DNA of 64,000 nt from Mycoemilia scoparia (taxonomy: Eukaryota; Kickxellomycota; Kickxellomycetes; Kickxellales; Kickxellaceae), in contig JANBPU010000076.1 in assembly GCA_027575805.1 (NCBI GenBank), positions 1 through 64,000 on the forward strand, written 5' to 3'. Below the pieces are notes generated by a model that made no database searches, was not told the DNA's origin, and saw only the letters and a program-made list of their open reading frames with translations. Numbering within the stretch: the first letter of the stretch is position 1; each line of letters starts with the position of its first letter. The translations under genes were made by a program, and so were the position numbers. Below, piece after piece: positions 10,229 through 19,542 of this stretch.

Positions 10229-13200
10229 TCAATTTGCAGCGTCAGCACCTTTTGGTGCGACAGATGCTGACCGACTTCTCAGCCCGGCGGAAATGGATTT
10301 GGATATCTTTGATACACCCCGTCTAATCCGAGCACGAAGTTTCTTATGTATGACGGTCAAGACCGCAGAATCCATTTCTTCCTTGGTAACAGACAATATG
10401 GGCCGGTGGATTGGATGAGTGTCCGAGATCCAGTGACTTGGCGAGGTGAGGTCTTGGAGTACCCAAGGATGGGTTTTGATCTCCTCAATGGTTATTCTTG
10501 TGCGATAGTCCTTGTCAAGAAGTCTTTGGAGTAAATCCATCAAACTTGGAGGGAGGTTTATGTCGGTGGGGAATTCAAGTTCCTTCCGAGGTATTATTTC
10601 AAATAACTCAAATTCAGTATCGGCTTTGAATGGAACCTTGCCACAAACCAAACAGTACAATGTAACGCCCATGGCCCATATATCTATGGCGGGGGTTACG
10701 ACATTTTGACGGGCATTTCCTGATGCTCCAGTGGTTGGATGTGCTGTGATCCTTGGCGTCAATAGTCTATCAGGTTCATCCGAAGTGGTTCCCTCAGCAA
10801 TGCTTTCGGATCCATGGTTGCTGTGGTTGCGGTGTATGTGGAAATGGAAGTGGTGGCGATTGTTGTTATCGCTGATCCCATTTTCATTTGTGCCATTTAT
10901 TTTGGTACTGGATGATGGTGTGTGCTCAAGTTCTTGGTGCTTTAGTATATCACCAGTATCGACTCTTTGGGCAATCGTGCCACCGGTGCCAGGGCTAAAA
11001 CCAAGTGGCTTTATCAGTAATGACCCAAGCGTAGCCATGCGATTGTGCCGAGTCTTCCTATTTGGGCCGGGAGGGTTCGGAATTGACAAGTTACCAGCTA
11101 GGCCATGACTTCTAGGTGACACGTCAGCGTCGTACCTGTGCCTTGATTTGTGTCCTGACTTTTCAGGGACGCTGGGCTTTAGTCCCAGAGGTATTGGTGC
11201 TGTGTCAGTCAAAAGCTTCATCCGGCGTTGGCGCAGAATAACCATCAATTCATCAGCAGTGCAGCACAGCTCCGGAGCAAAGAACGATGGGGTTCCAGCT
11301 GTCTTCGCGAGCTCCTTTTCTTCTGCTTCTTCATCATACTCGATGTTGACTGCGTTTAATGATCCACTGGGCGCCACATTGTCATCCCTCTTTTCTGAAA
11401 AGGCCTCTGTAGAAACAGTGTGAGGCGGTGGCGTTCTACTGACCTGTTTACTGCCGATCATCAAAGCATCGTCGTCATCCGAAAAGTTATCATTGTCAGA
11501 ATCAGCCTTTCCATTTTCAGTGAAAACAGAGCCAATCTGATGCTTAATATCAGAGCTACCCTCGCTATCAGATGAAAAGAATTCATCGCTATCAGACAAG
11601 TCAAATGGATCAATACTCTGTGATTCGATGTCAGCAGCCAAAATTCCAGTCCACGAATCAATAGTATCAAGTACATTTCCCGGACTAATACCACCTGTAA
11701 CTTTTATCGATTCATTATATCTACCACCATTAGCAACCCCACCACTCTTTGCTCCTGGGATACCCTCGGTCAAATGGGTAATTGATGGCTTGTAATTCAT
11801 ACTTCCCCTCAGTGCTCCAGAAAACAGTAGTGGCTGCGAAGCAGCACGGGTCACTGGGAAGCTCTTTGAGGGCACAATCATATTGTCTCCTTCTAAGGAT
11901 CGGCTGCTACCAGGACCGCTGGTCTGGTTGACAGTAATGCTTGGCATTTCTGTTTTGACTACCGACAAAGGATTTCTGGCAAGCGCTTGACCAATACTAA
12001 ATTGTTTGTTATTAGATAATGTGGCATGGTTAAATGTTTTGGATTCCCCCACTGCCAATCCTTTGGATTTTTGTTCCTGCTCCTGCTCCTGCTGCTTGTG
12101 ACTATGATGATGGTGGTTCTGACTGGCAGTACGTGTTGCTTTTTTAGTAAACGGCTTTGACCTCAAAAAGGAAACACCAAAGTCCGATATTTTTACAATA
12201 CCAGAATCCGTGCAAAGAAGATTTGCTGGCTTGATGTCTCTATGTATAATTCCGTGGTAGTGAAGATACTCCACCCCCAAAAGCAACCCACGAAATATGC
12301 GACGAGCTTGATCTAAGGAGAAAATCGACTTGTCCTGTTCATCTCTCCACTTTATTTCGCCACCAGTGACATACTCTACAACCAGATAAATCCTCCTGGC
12401 ATGGGGATCATCGATGACTTCCCGAAGCTTAACAATATTTGGGTGATTGCACTTTTTCAAAATAGCAACCTCTCGCTTGACTTTTTCTAAGCGATCAAAG
12501 TCCAACATCTTGAATACTTTTGGGCTTTCTTTCAGATATGGACAATTTGCTAAGGCAGCAGTGTATGCTGCTTCTGAGGTGGATGGCTGTCTCAAGCGAC
12601 GATCGTGAGACACCTTGTCTATTATCTTTATGGCATAGTATTCCTTTGAAACAGTATCCAGTGCTAAACGGACCTTACCATGGACTCCCCGGCCCAATTC
12701 ACGTAATAGCACATATTGGTTAATCATTTTTCGTCCGGTTCTGGGATCGTAATCAATAACCATTCTACTTGTTTCCTGAACAGGACTAATTTCTTCATTG
12801 TTTTCTTCACAGGGAATGGCAGCAGTTTTAGGTAATGCTTCTTCGAGCTGCTGTTGTTGTTGTTGCCTACTGTTCTGTAAATAGCCTTCAGTATGGGGTT
12901 GAGAAGAATGTGGCTTGCCATTTTTGGTAATGGACACAGGAGTAGTAGCAGTATTAGTAGGTTGGTTTCCAACAGTGTCAGCAGCGGTGGCGGAGTCTGA
13001 AATGGTCTTGGTGGCTTTGGGTGTTGATGTAAGATTTTTGGTGCTTTCGGGCTTAGGCTGCTTGACAAGATGGCTTGGTTGCAAACCATCTTCTGGTGTC
13101 TTTGATAATAACCCCGTCCTTGCAGATATTGTTTCTGGCTTTCTTGTAATTTGTACATTGGATTGTTTTTGTTGCTCTGACTGTGCAGGCGAAATGTGAG

Positions 13201-14476
13201 AACTATCCATATTTGGCATGCCTTTGCCGCTTTCTGTGGATTGCGTGGTACTGGACTTGCCACTGTTGACTTTAGACACTGACGAAGGACTAAAATATTT
13301 TGATTCTGACGATTCCCCAACTCCAAATTCATCCAAACAAAGGCTCTTTCTGATACTGGGCGAATCCAGCCTTAAACTGTCCACGCCACTACTAGTGCTT
13401 TTTGCATGATGATAACGATGTGCCGTTTGGCCCTTGAACTTTACTGGTGAGGCAATTTCATAGCGAGATATTGTGCGTGAGCGCGGCTTGGCAGTGACAA
13501 ACGTCATTTGGTCGGAATCGCTACTTAATGGCATTCCTATTGCAGGAAGTCCATTGCTCCGATCGCTTGTCATGGACAGGCTCTTGGCCCTCAAGGCCGA
13601 AGATGTCGGATGTGAACCGTAAGGCCGTGCAATTGGGTATCCGCTGACTATCCTTGTCTCGGGTTGGGCAGAAATTTCAAGGAATTTTGATGCTGGCTTG
13701 GAGTCCTGTTGTTGTAGTAGCTGACGTTGAGTTTGAGTTTGAGTCTGAGTCTGAGTCTGAGATGTTTCCGGCAGATCTGTAATGGGTCCTTTTTCTGGAC
13801 TAGTCTTATCCAGATTCAGCGACAATGGTTGTTTTAGAGAAAGCACACGTCCTAAGCTTTTTCCAAGCGGTGCCTTTGGCGTGGCTGTGTTGCTTCCCCT
13901 TCTTTTGGCTAGGTGCATTTGCGGCTCCCTGCAATCATTAGCATGTATTACTGGAGGAGCAAATGCAGTTTCGGGAGGAGCCGAACCTATTTGAAGGCCG
14001 CCCTCATGATTTGCTGCATTGGAGGATGACAATGAAGGTTTACTACTGCTCCTGCCCTTGATACGAAATATCGACTTCAAGGAGCGCCTTATGACTCCTT
14101 CGCGGTGCGGCCTGGGCTCATGATGGCGATGGTGGCCCTGGCTTTCGTTTTCTGGAAATGTGCTAATAGCAGTGCCAGGCACAGCTTCAGCATCATTCAT
14201 ATGCGCGGAAGTCTGTCTATGACGGCCTAGCCCGTCCGAGCCATCATCAATAAAAACGGCGCCATTTGCTTCTTCAAAGTTCGTGGCATTATGAAAGGAG
14301 CCATTGAGATCGAGCTTAGCTGCTGGTGCTATCTGAGGGGAGTGGGCGAACACCTCGGATCCTCTCTGGTCTCGGGCTTCATGACATGCCACGGAAGGTC
14401 TCCTCTTGTTTGTTTCCATGTCAGATATATTTACATGGAGTGCTGGGGTTACAGCATGTGGACAAAGACAAAGCAA
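10229..14476 (-). CDS. SAK1: SAK1/CaMKK-type AMPK-activating protein kinase
   Basis: A single 1415-codon exon. The kinase domain starts near residue 584: glycine loop ELGRGVHGKVRLAL, catalytic Lys in YAIKII, HRDIKPANLL loop, DFG near 764, GTPSFFAPEL near 1062, and DIWAMGVTLYCLVCGKVPF near 1265. The SFFAPE and VTLYCL motifs and the GEIKWRDE element are those of the SAK1/TOS3/ELM1-Ssp1-CaMKK group, which phosphorylates the SNF1/AMPK activation loop. A Ser/Gln-rich N-terminal region of about 580 residues precedes it. The catalytic domain is interrupted twice by low-complexity segments. About 275 extra residues lie inside the activation segment between DFG and GTPSFF (acidic, Ser-rich, with HHHHSH). 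Roughly 150 more lie between APE and DIWAMG (with HHFHFHIHRNH). Both read through in frame and show no good intron signals. Confidence 0.9.
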   Translation of the reverse strand: MLCLCPHAVTPALHVNISDMETNKRRPSVACHEARDQRGSEVFAHSPQIAPAAKLDLNGSFHNATNFEEANGAVFIDDGSDGLGRHRQTSAHMNDAEAVPGTAISTFPENESQGHHRHHEPRPHREGVIRRSLKSIFRIKGRSSSKPSLSSSNAANHEGGLQIGSAPPETAFAPPVIHANDCREPQMHLAKRRGSNTATPKAPLGKSLGRVLSLKQPLSLNLDKTSPEKGPITDLPETSQTQTQTQTQTQRQLLQQQDSKPASKFLEISAQPETRIVSGYPIARPYGSHPTSSALRAKSLSMTSDRSNGLPAIGMPLSSDSDQMTFVTAKPRSRTISRYEIASPVKFKGQTAHRYHHAKSTSSGVDSLRLDSPSIRKSLCLDEFGVGESSESKYFSPSSVSKVNSGKSSTTQSTESGKGMPNMDSSHISPAQSEQQKQSNVQITRKPETISARTGLLSKTPEDGLQPSHLVKQPKPESTKNLTSTPKATKTISDSATAADTVGNQPTNTATTPVSITKNGKPHSSQPHTEGYLQNSRQQQQQQLEEALPKTAAIPCEENNEEISPVQETSRMVIDYDPRTGRKMINQYVLLRELGRGVHGKVRLALDTVSKEYYAIKIIDKVSHDRRLRQPSTSEAAYTAALANCPYLKESPKVFKMLDFDRLEKVKREVAILKKCNHPNIVKLREVIDDPHARRIYLVVEYVTGGEIKWRDEQDKSIFSLDQARRIFRGLLLGVEYLHYHGIIHRDIKPANLLCTDSGIVKISDFGVSFLRSKPFTKKATRTASQNHHHHSHKQQEQEQEQKSKGLAVGESKTFNHATLSNNKQFSIGQALARNPLSVVKTEMPSITVNQTSGPGSSRSLEGDNMIVPSKSFPVTRAASQPLLFSGALRGSMNYKPSITHLTEGIPGAKSGGVANGGRYNESIKVTGGISPGNVLDTIDSWTGILAADIESQSIDPFDLSDSDEFFSSDSEGSSDIKHQIGSVFTENGKADSDNDNFSDDDDALMIGSKQVSRTPPPHTVSTEAFSEKRDDNVAPSGSLNAVNIEYDEEAEEKELAKTAGTPSFFAPELCCTADELMVILRQRRMKLLTDTAPIPLGLKPSVPEKSGHKSRHRYDADVSPRSHGLAGNLSIPNPPGPNRKTRHNRMATLGSLLIKPLGFSPGTGGTIAQRVDTGDILKHQELEHTPSSSTKINGTNENGISDNNNRHHFHFHIHRNHSNHGSESIAEGTTSDEPDRLLTPRITAHPTTGASGNARQNVVTPAIDIWAMGVTLYCLVCGKVPFKADTEFELFEIIPRKELEFPTDINLPPSLMDLLQRLLDKDYRTRITIEEIKTHPWVLQDLTSPSHWISDTHPIHRPILSVTKEEMDSAVLTVIHKKLRARIRRGVSKISKSISAGLRSRSASVAPKGADAAN

Positions 14477-15489
14477 ATTTAGAATGGAACGTCAATGCGT
14501 AACCGGAATTCGCTGTGTACGAGTATGCGCCTTTTACGGAAAGGCTGTGTAAAATATGTGTTTAAATATATGGAGAAAGGCAGGAAATAGCGTATGTGTG
14601 GGTAATACAAGAAATGAGAAATGTAAACGGGTGCTCTTGGCTATGGGAAAGGAAGGAAGTGTCAGGCAAGTAACAACAAAAGAATGAAAGTAATAAAATA
14701 CACAGATTTAATAACAATAGAGAGGAAAGGAACAGCGGTTATGGTGGTTAGTAAAGCAGGGGGAAAACGTGGGCAGAAGGACGACGACGACGCCTGCTGT
14801 CCCTTGGCCATGAACCAAAAAGTGATGTGAGCCCTTCCAAGCCTTGCATCGAAATGCTGCCTTTCTAGTATTTCGGATTGAGTCGATATCAAGAACATTC
14901 AGTCTGAATTTCATTTACACACACACAAATATGCCTACACAGTTCGGCAGTTGGTCATGCTGGAGGGTGTGGTGTGGTACCAGCCTTGCCCCCTTTGTTA
15001 GCCCACTTGGCATCCCCTCTACATCTGCTGGCCTCCTACCACCTCTCCATTATAACGGCGCTTGGCTATGCTCTCAAACTTGCACATGCTCCTGCTCTTA
15101 CAACTACGCAATGCCGTCTCTGCTCAAACACCAGGCTAGCGTGCGTTTTCTGGACATACAAATACATAGACTGCTTAGAAATGTGTATATCCTGCACAAA
15201 CTGGATCCGCAACACTGGCAGCAACACCCAATTGGCCCTGGTGCGTAGTATATGCCATCATTTGATCTCAGCCAAATGGTCTTCTAGTCCTGGCAAGCGA
15301 GGGTGATCCCGATTTTCTGATCAGCTGATCAAGGCTGTATGGAGAGGGGCTGAATTTGTTAAATGTATGGAATTCGACATGGTTTTGAGGTCGAAGCCCA
15401 AAATGAATACCCGTGATATACGAGCATTGCTTTGCTGGGTATAGCAGATTCCTCCTTTTCCTTCATCCATCTAAAAGCAGCGCAACAAC
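14477..15489. other. Divergent promoter region, SAK1-like and RACK1
   Basis: About 1 kb between two divergently transcribed genes. ORFs at 14844-15306 show no protein-like features. A palindromic TGATCAGCTGATCA lies near 15319. No repeats of the three local families. Confidence 0.45.
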
Positions 15490-16942
15490 ATGGACACCTT
15501 GATGCTCCGCGGAACTTTGGAAGGTAAGATCGCATCCAATGTGGATTTTACAGCCGCATCTAAAGCAAAGGAAAACGCATCCATCCATATGATGTTTATG
15601 CGCTCCTGGCCCTAATCGGCCACCAGCAAATGTGCAAATTGGCACATGTAGCATATACAATAATAGCAATTTCAAATTGTCGCCTAAAATTGGCTTTTGT
15701 ATATTTTATAACACCTTTATGCGCTGTGGGCTCTTGTCTAAAATGTAGGCCATTCCGATTGGGTTACGGCCATTGCTACCACCTCTGAGAACCCCGACAT
15801 GATCTTGACTGGTTCTCGCGACAAGACTATCATTGTTTGGAAGATTACCCGCGACGAAACTAGCTATGGTGTTCCTAAGCGTTCCCTTACCGGTCACAAC
15901 CACTTTATCCAGGATATTGCCATTTCTTTGGACGGCCAGCACGCTTTGTCTGCCTCTTGGGATAAGACCCTTCGCCTTTGGAACTTGGAATCTGGCGTAA
16001 CCACCCGCCAATTCATTGGTCACGAAAAGGATGTTCTTTCTGTCTCGTTCTCCCCAGAGAACCGTCAGATCATCTCTGCCTCTCGCGACAAGACCATCAA
16101 GCTCTGGAACACTCTTGGCGAATGCAAGGGTACTCTTTCTGAGGATGGCCACAGCGACTGGGTTTCCTGCGTCGCTTTCTCTCCCAACCCCAGCACTCCC
16201 CTCGTTGTCTCTGGCGGCTGGGACAAGGTTGTCAAGGTAAGAAATCCGTTTAACCATATAGTATTAATTATTATGCTTGCGACAAACAGGCATAATTTGG
16301 TAGTTTATCCCCAGTGCATATGGCACGCCAATGATGCTTGAATATTAATATTTGCTACTTCAGAGGTTTCAAACCAATGAGACAAAAATTCCACCTATTC
16401 TCTGAGCCCCACCCTAAAACCCAAAAGTCTATTCTTTCAATTTACTACAAACTTTGCGGGATTCTAACAATTTCTACAACTTTGATAATTGGCATTGGAT
16501 CATCATTCATATCTAGGTTTGGGACCTTTCCAAGGGCAAGCTTCGCACCAACCACTACGGCCACACCTCCAACATCAACACTGTTACCATCTCTCCCGAT
16601 GGTTCCCTCTGCGCCTCCGGCGGCAAGGACGGTGTCACCATGCTCTGGGATCTCAACGACGGCAAGCACTTGTACTCTCTCGAAGCCGAGGCTCCCATCA
16701 ACGCCCTCGTCTTCTCCCCCAACCGCTACTGGCTCTGCGCTGCCACTGACAGCAGCATCAAGGTCTGGGATCTCGAGTCCAAGAGCGCCGTTTGCGAGCT
16801 CAAGCCCGAGTTCCTTAACGTTGGAAAGAAGTCCATCAAGCCCGCTTGTATCTCTCTTGCCTGGTCTCCTGATGGCTCTGTCCTCTACTCTGGATACACT
16901 GATAACGTCATTCGTGTCTGGCAGGTCACCCGTGCCTCCTAA
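15490..16942 (+). CDS. RACK1: RACK1 / Asc1 / Cpc2, ribosomal WD40 protein
   Basis: A seven-bladed beta-propeller bound to the 40S head near the mRNA exit; it scaffolds kinases, acts in ribosome quality control and represses the Gcn4-type amino-acid response. Exons 15490-15523, 15749-16236 and 16517-16942 give 315 residues, the standard RACK1 length. Signatures include [57 protein letters not shown] and the terminal [17 protein letters not shown]. Codon use is strongly biased to C-ending codons, like other highly expressed genes here. Intron 2 contains a U24-like box C/D snoRNA, the same host arrangement as yeast ASC1. Intron 1 contains two neighbouring hairpins. Confidence 0.97.
16325..16411 (+). 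ncRNA. snR24: U24/snR24-like box C/D snoRNA in RACK1 intron 2
   Basis: Inside intron 2 (16237-16516). A box C-like ATGATGC lies at 16331, a long antisense element AATATTTGCTACTT at 16347-16360 directly before a D'-like CAGA, a C'-like ATGAGAC at 16377 and box D CTGA at 16402. The antisense block is complementary to the conserved 25S/28S rRNA segment containing GTAGCAAATATT, the known U24 target, and resembles the equivalent block of yeast snR24, which sits in the intron of ASC1. U24 guides 2'-O-methylation of large-subunit rRNA. The terminal stem looks weak, so the exact ends are approximate. The second guide, upstream of box D, differs from what I recall of yeast and human U24. Confidence 0.82.
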
Positions 16943-17393
16943 ATGTATATTTAACCAGATTTTTGGTTGTTTTATTTTGTTGGGGCCTTAATAAAAAGAC
17001 GATGTTGCGATCGTTCAATACACATTTGATGCTTGAAGTGGCATGTTCTACAACAACCCTTCATTAACTCCATTTTCTCTCTTCTATTCTTTTCAAATAC
17101 AAATCGTGTGAATGATAGCAGGAGCAGAGATACTCATGAACACTGTTAATATGGTGTAATCTATAAGAGAGATAATTAGGCCGCAGTGTGCTGAATCATG
17201 TTGCCAAGGCCTATAGTCAATGTGAAATATGGATGATTTGTATTTTTTAAGAATGCTGCTAGGGTTTATACATTGTATAAATGATGAAAAATCTATGTAT
17301 CTACATCATATCCATTATGAAGGAAAGAAATTGATTTGTATGTCAGTTGTGAGTATATGAGAAAGGCAGTCCCGATACAGGCCATCATTTTGC
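16943..17393. other. Convergent intergenic region
   Basis: 3' regions of RACK1 and the Apq12-like gene. AT-rich; no gene or repeat seen. Confidence 0.45.
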
Positions 17394-17894
17394 TTATAGC
17401 TCGTCTTTCACATTGAAGCGGTGAGAGCCGTACGTCTTTGAGGTGCCGCTCATAGCACCAACAAACTGGTTAAAGAAGGAGAGGGCCTGTTCTTTGATCA
17501 TCTTGGTAACAAAGCTGTTGTGCTCCAGCGAGTATTCGCGACCGGTCTTTGTCTTGAAGAAGTAGTAGTAGGTAATGGTCAAGCTCAGAGCGATTATTAG
17601 AGCCAGCATTAAAAAGAACTTGATTAGGCGGTACATAGTATTTGAGGTCCAGCGGACCACCATCAAGGAAAAGTGGAATAGAGTATATAGAACGAGCATT
17701 TCGACTATCAGCGTCACCGTCCAGTTTCCGACAGTATCTGTTACGGTCTGGATATGGGGGGACGATGAGCTGGCCAGTGTCACTAGCTGCTGGGCGAGTG
17801 GAAATGAGGTCGCATGAATGTAAGCTACCGTGTTTGTGAAAAATCCCAAAATAGCCTCCAGGTAGCTGTATATTTGCTGGGACTGCTGAATCAT
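17394..17894 (-). CDS. Apq12-like membrane protein (tentative)
   Basis: An uninterrupted 166-codon ORF. Two hydrophobic segments, about residues 60-82 (VTLIVEMLVLYTLFHFSLMV) and 91-113 (FFLMLALIIALSLTITYYYF), sit close together and are separated by a short basic loop (VRWTSNTMYRLIK). The C-terminal tail of about 50 residues is hydrophilic. This two-helix hairpin, size and loop resemble the Apq12 family of nuclear-envelope/ER proteins that act in nuclear pore assembly and membrane lipid homeostasis. The assignment rests on topology and a family resemblance recalled from memory; another small ER membrane protein is possible. Confidence 0.6.
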   Translation of the reverse strand: MIQQSQQIYSYLEAILGFFTNTVAYIHATSFPLAQQLVTLASSSSPHIQTVTDTVGNWTVTLIVEMLVLYTLFHFSLMVVRWTSNTMYRLIKFFLMLALIIALSLTITYYYFFKTKTGREYSLEHNSFVTKMIKEQALSFFNQFVGAMSGTSKTYGSHRFNVKDEL

Positions 17895-18756
17895 ATTTTT
17901 AGGTTAAGAGTCTGCGTGCGTGGGTACCTGTATATAATGGTATAGTTGGTAAAGGCGTGTATGTGAAGATAGTAAATAGCTTTTGTGGTTAAAAGACAAA
18001 ACACAAATATATTTGGACAAGAACGGGTGAAAAATGCATTTACAAAGCACCAACGTCAGTTTAAAGTGTTTTGTTACAAAGATCGTGCGTGGTCTTTGTT
18101 TGGCGTTTCTTTGTATCAGTAATCTGATTGAGTGATCATAAACCAAACTTGACAGATTTCTTAAAAAAGTGAACAGAATAGAGGGAATAGATCTCTCCCT
18201 TCAGTAAAATCCATTCATAAGCCTTATGCAGTGTGTTAGCTGTGGTGCTGCTGCCGCCAAATATCATTGCAATATCTCAGTGATATTTTGGCTTCATTCA
18301 AAGCATTATACTCTGGCGCTGGGTTCTATATTTTAGACTACTTTGGATCAGGGCATAAAAACATGATCCTGAAAATTCGTTAAAGGCCCAAAAGCAAACA
18401 ATCAGGGCCAATCAAAAGGTGTTTAGTTCATGATTGATTGTAATAAAAATCGTTGAGTGCCAGATTCTAAATGTGTTATAAACAATTTATCGAGTATAGT
18501 ATAAGCTATATATCATGACGGCGATGATGGGTTATTGATTTGTTGTTTATATCAACGATGAAAAAGCTTTTTATTACTCCTAAGGAGATAGCTATATGCT
18601 GGGGAGACCATGAAATTTATTTAAACTGGGATTATTTACTCACCCATAATCTAGCCAATAAAACCCCTGCTTCACATTTATTTTTATTGTATATAAACAG
18701 TTCAAAGCATCAAAACCCACATCTGTAATGTTTCTCCCTTCCTATCATATTTAAAT
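17895..18756. other. Intergenic with a family B repeat
   Basis: AT-rich, with one family B copy (about 18565-18602). ORFs of 62-80 codons here show no protein-like features. Confidence 0.4.
18565..18602 (+). repeat. Short dispersed repeat family B, copy 2
   Basis: CTTTTTATTACTCCTAAGGA then GATAGCTATATGCT; aligns with the other family B copies. Confidence 0.5.
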
Positions 18757-19542
18757 ATGTCGACAGAAACCAAAGGTACTTGCTTGCAAAATTTCCAAAC
18801 TAGCAGAATCTATTTCCAATTTTAAATTGCACTAGAAAAGTGTTTATTTGCTAACAATAATAATACAAACCTATTTTACAATTTGCTTGTAGAAGACCAA
18901 TTTCCAATCAATGAAACTATTGAGAGACTCACCGAAATAAGCAAGCTGCTTAATGGGCCCCTAGAAGAGCTGTTTAATAAGGTATTGAGTATTATGTCGG
19001 TAAATAACTTGAAAGAGAAAAGTTGTATTTTATTGAGTTAATGGAATATGGAAAACAAGTAATAAAAGTAATACTAAAATATAAGTTATGGGTTGGGTTA
19101 GCTTTATGTGGAGTATTAGTGTAACACTGCCAATTTGGTAAATACAAATTTTAGTGTATGTGGTATACAGCTACCTCCCTAGGAGTAATAAAATGCTTAA
19201 TCATCTAGTGTAACACTGCCAATTCTGGCTACATACACATAGCACTTGTTCTGATTTTTATTATATCCAATATTTCATTTTAATCAGTTTTAGTTATATA
19301 GTATTGTTTTTACTATTCTTTACAGCAGCCTTCTGGAAAGGAATTAATTGAGCTATATTACAGAATCCAAATAATAAAATTATTGATGTATTGTGGATGC
19401 CCAGTATTCGATAAAGCATATTGTACTGAATATAGCAATGCTTTAGCTGATGTTAGTCAAACCTCTGGCATTGGATGCATCTGCCAAACTACTAAATAAC
19501 TCCAAGTATAATTTTGCTTCACATTTTTTGAATAAGACATAA
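18757..19542 (+). CDS. Small unrecognised protein (about 93 aa), tentative splice model
   Basis: Exons 18757-18775, 18893-18981, 19326-19403 and 19447-19542 join in phase. The first two are the most convincing: MSTETK, then EDQFPINETIERLTEISKLL, bounded by good GT/AG sites. The product would be a small, largely helical, Leu-rich protein such as is common among subunits of larger complexes, but I do not recognise it. The third intron would be only 43 nt. Without it, exon 3 runs on to a different C-terminus ending near 19497. A family B repeat lies in the intron 18982-19325. The gene could also be decaying. Confidence 0.4.
19141..19200 (-). repeat. Short dispersed repeat family B, copy 3
   Basis: Inverted relative to copies 1, 2 and 4. 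TTTTAGTGTATGTGGTATAC is followed by AGCTACCTCCCTAGGAGTAA and TAAAATGCTTAA. It is closest to the copy at 30380-30440. Confidence 0.6.

Noticed and set aside
16338..16991. 217-codon ORF overlapping RACK1
   Set aside because: It spans RACK1 intron 2 and then shadows exon 3 in another frame; the Thr/Ser/Pro-rich product is typical of a shifted C-biased gene.
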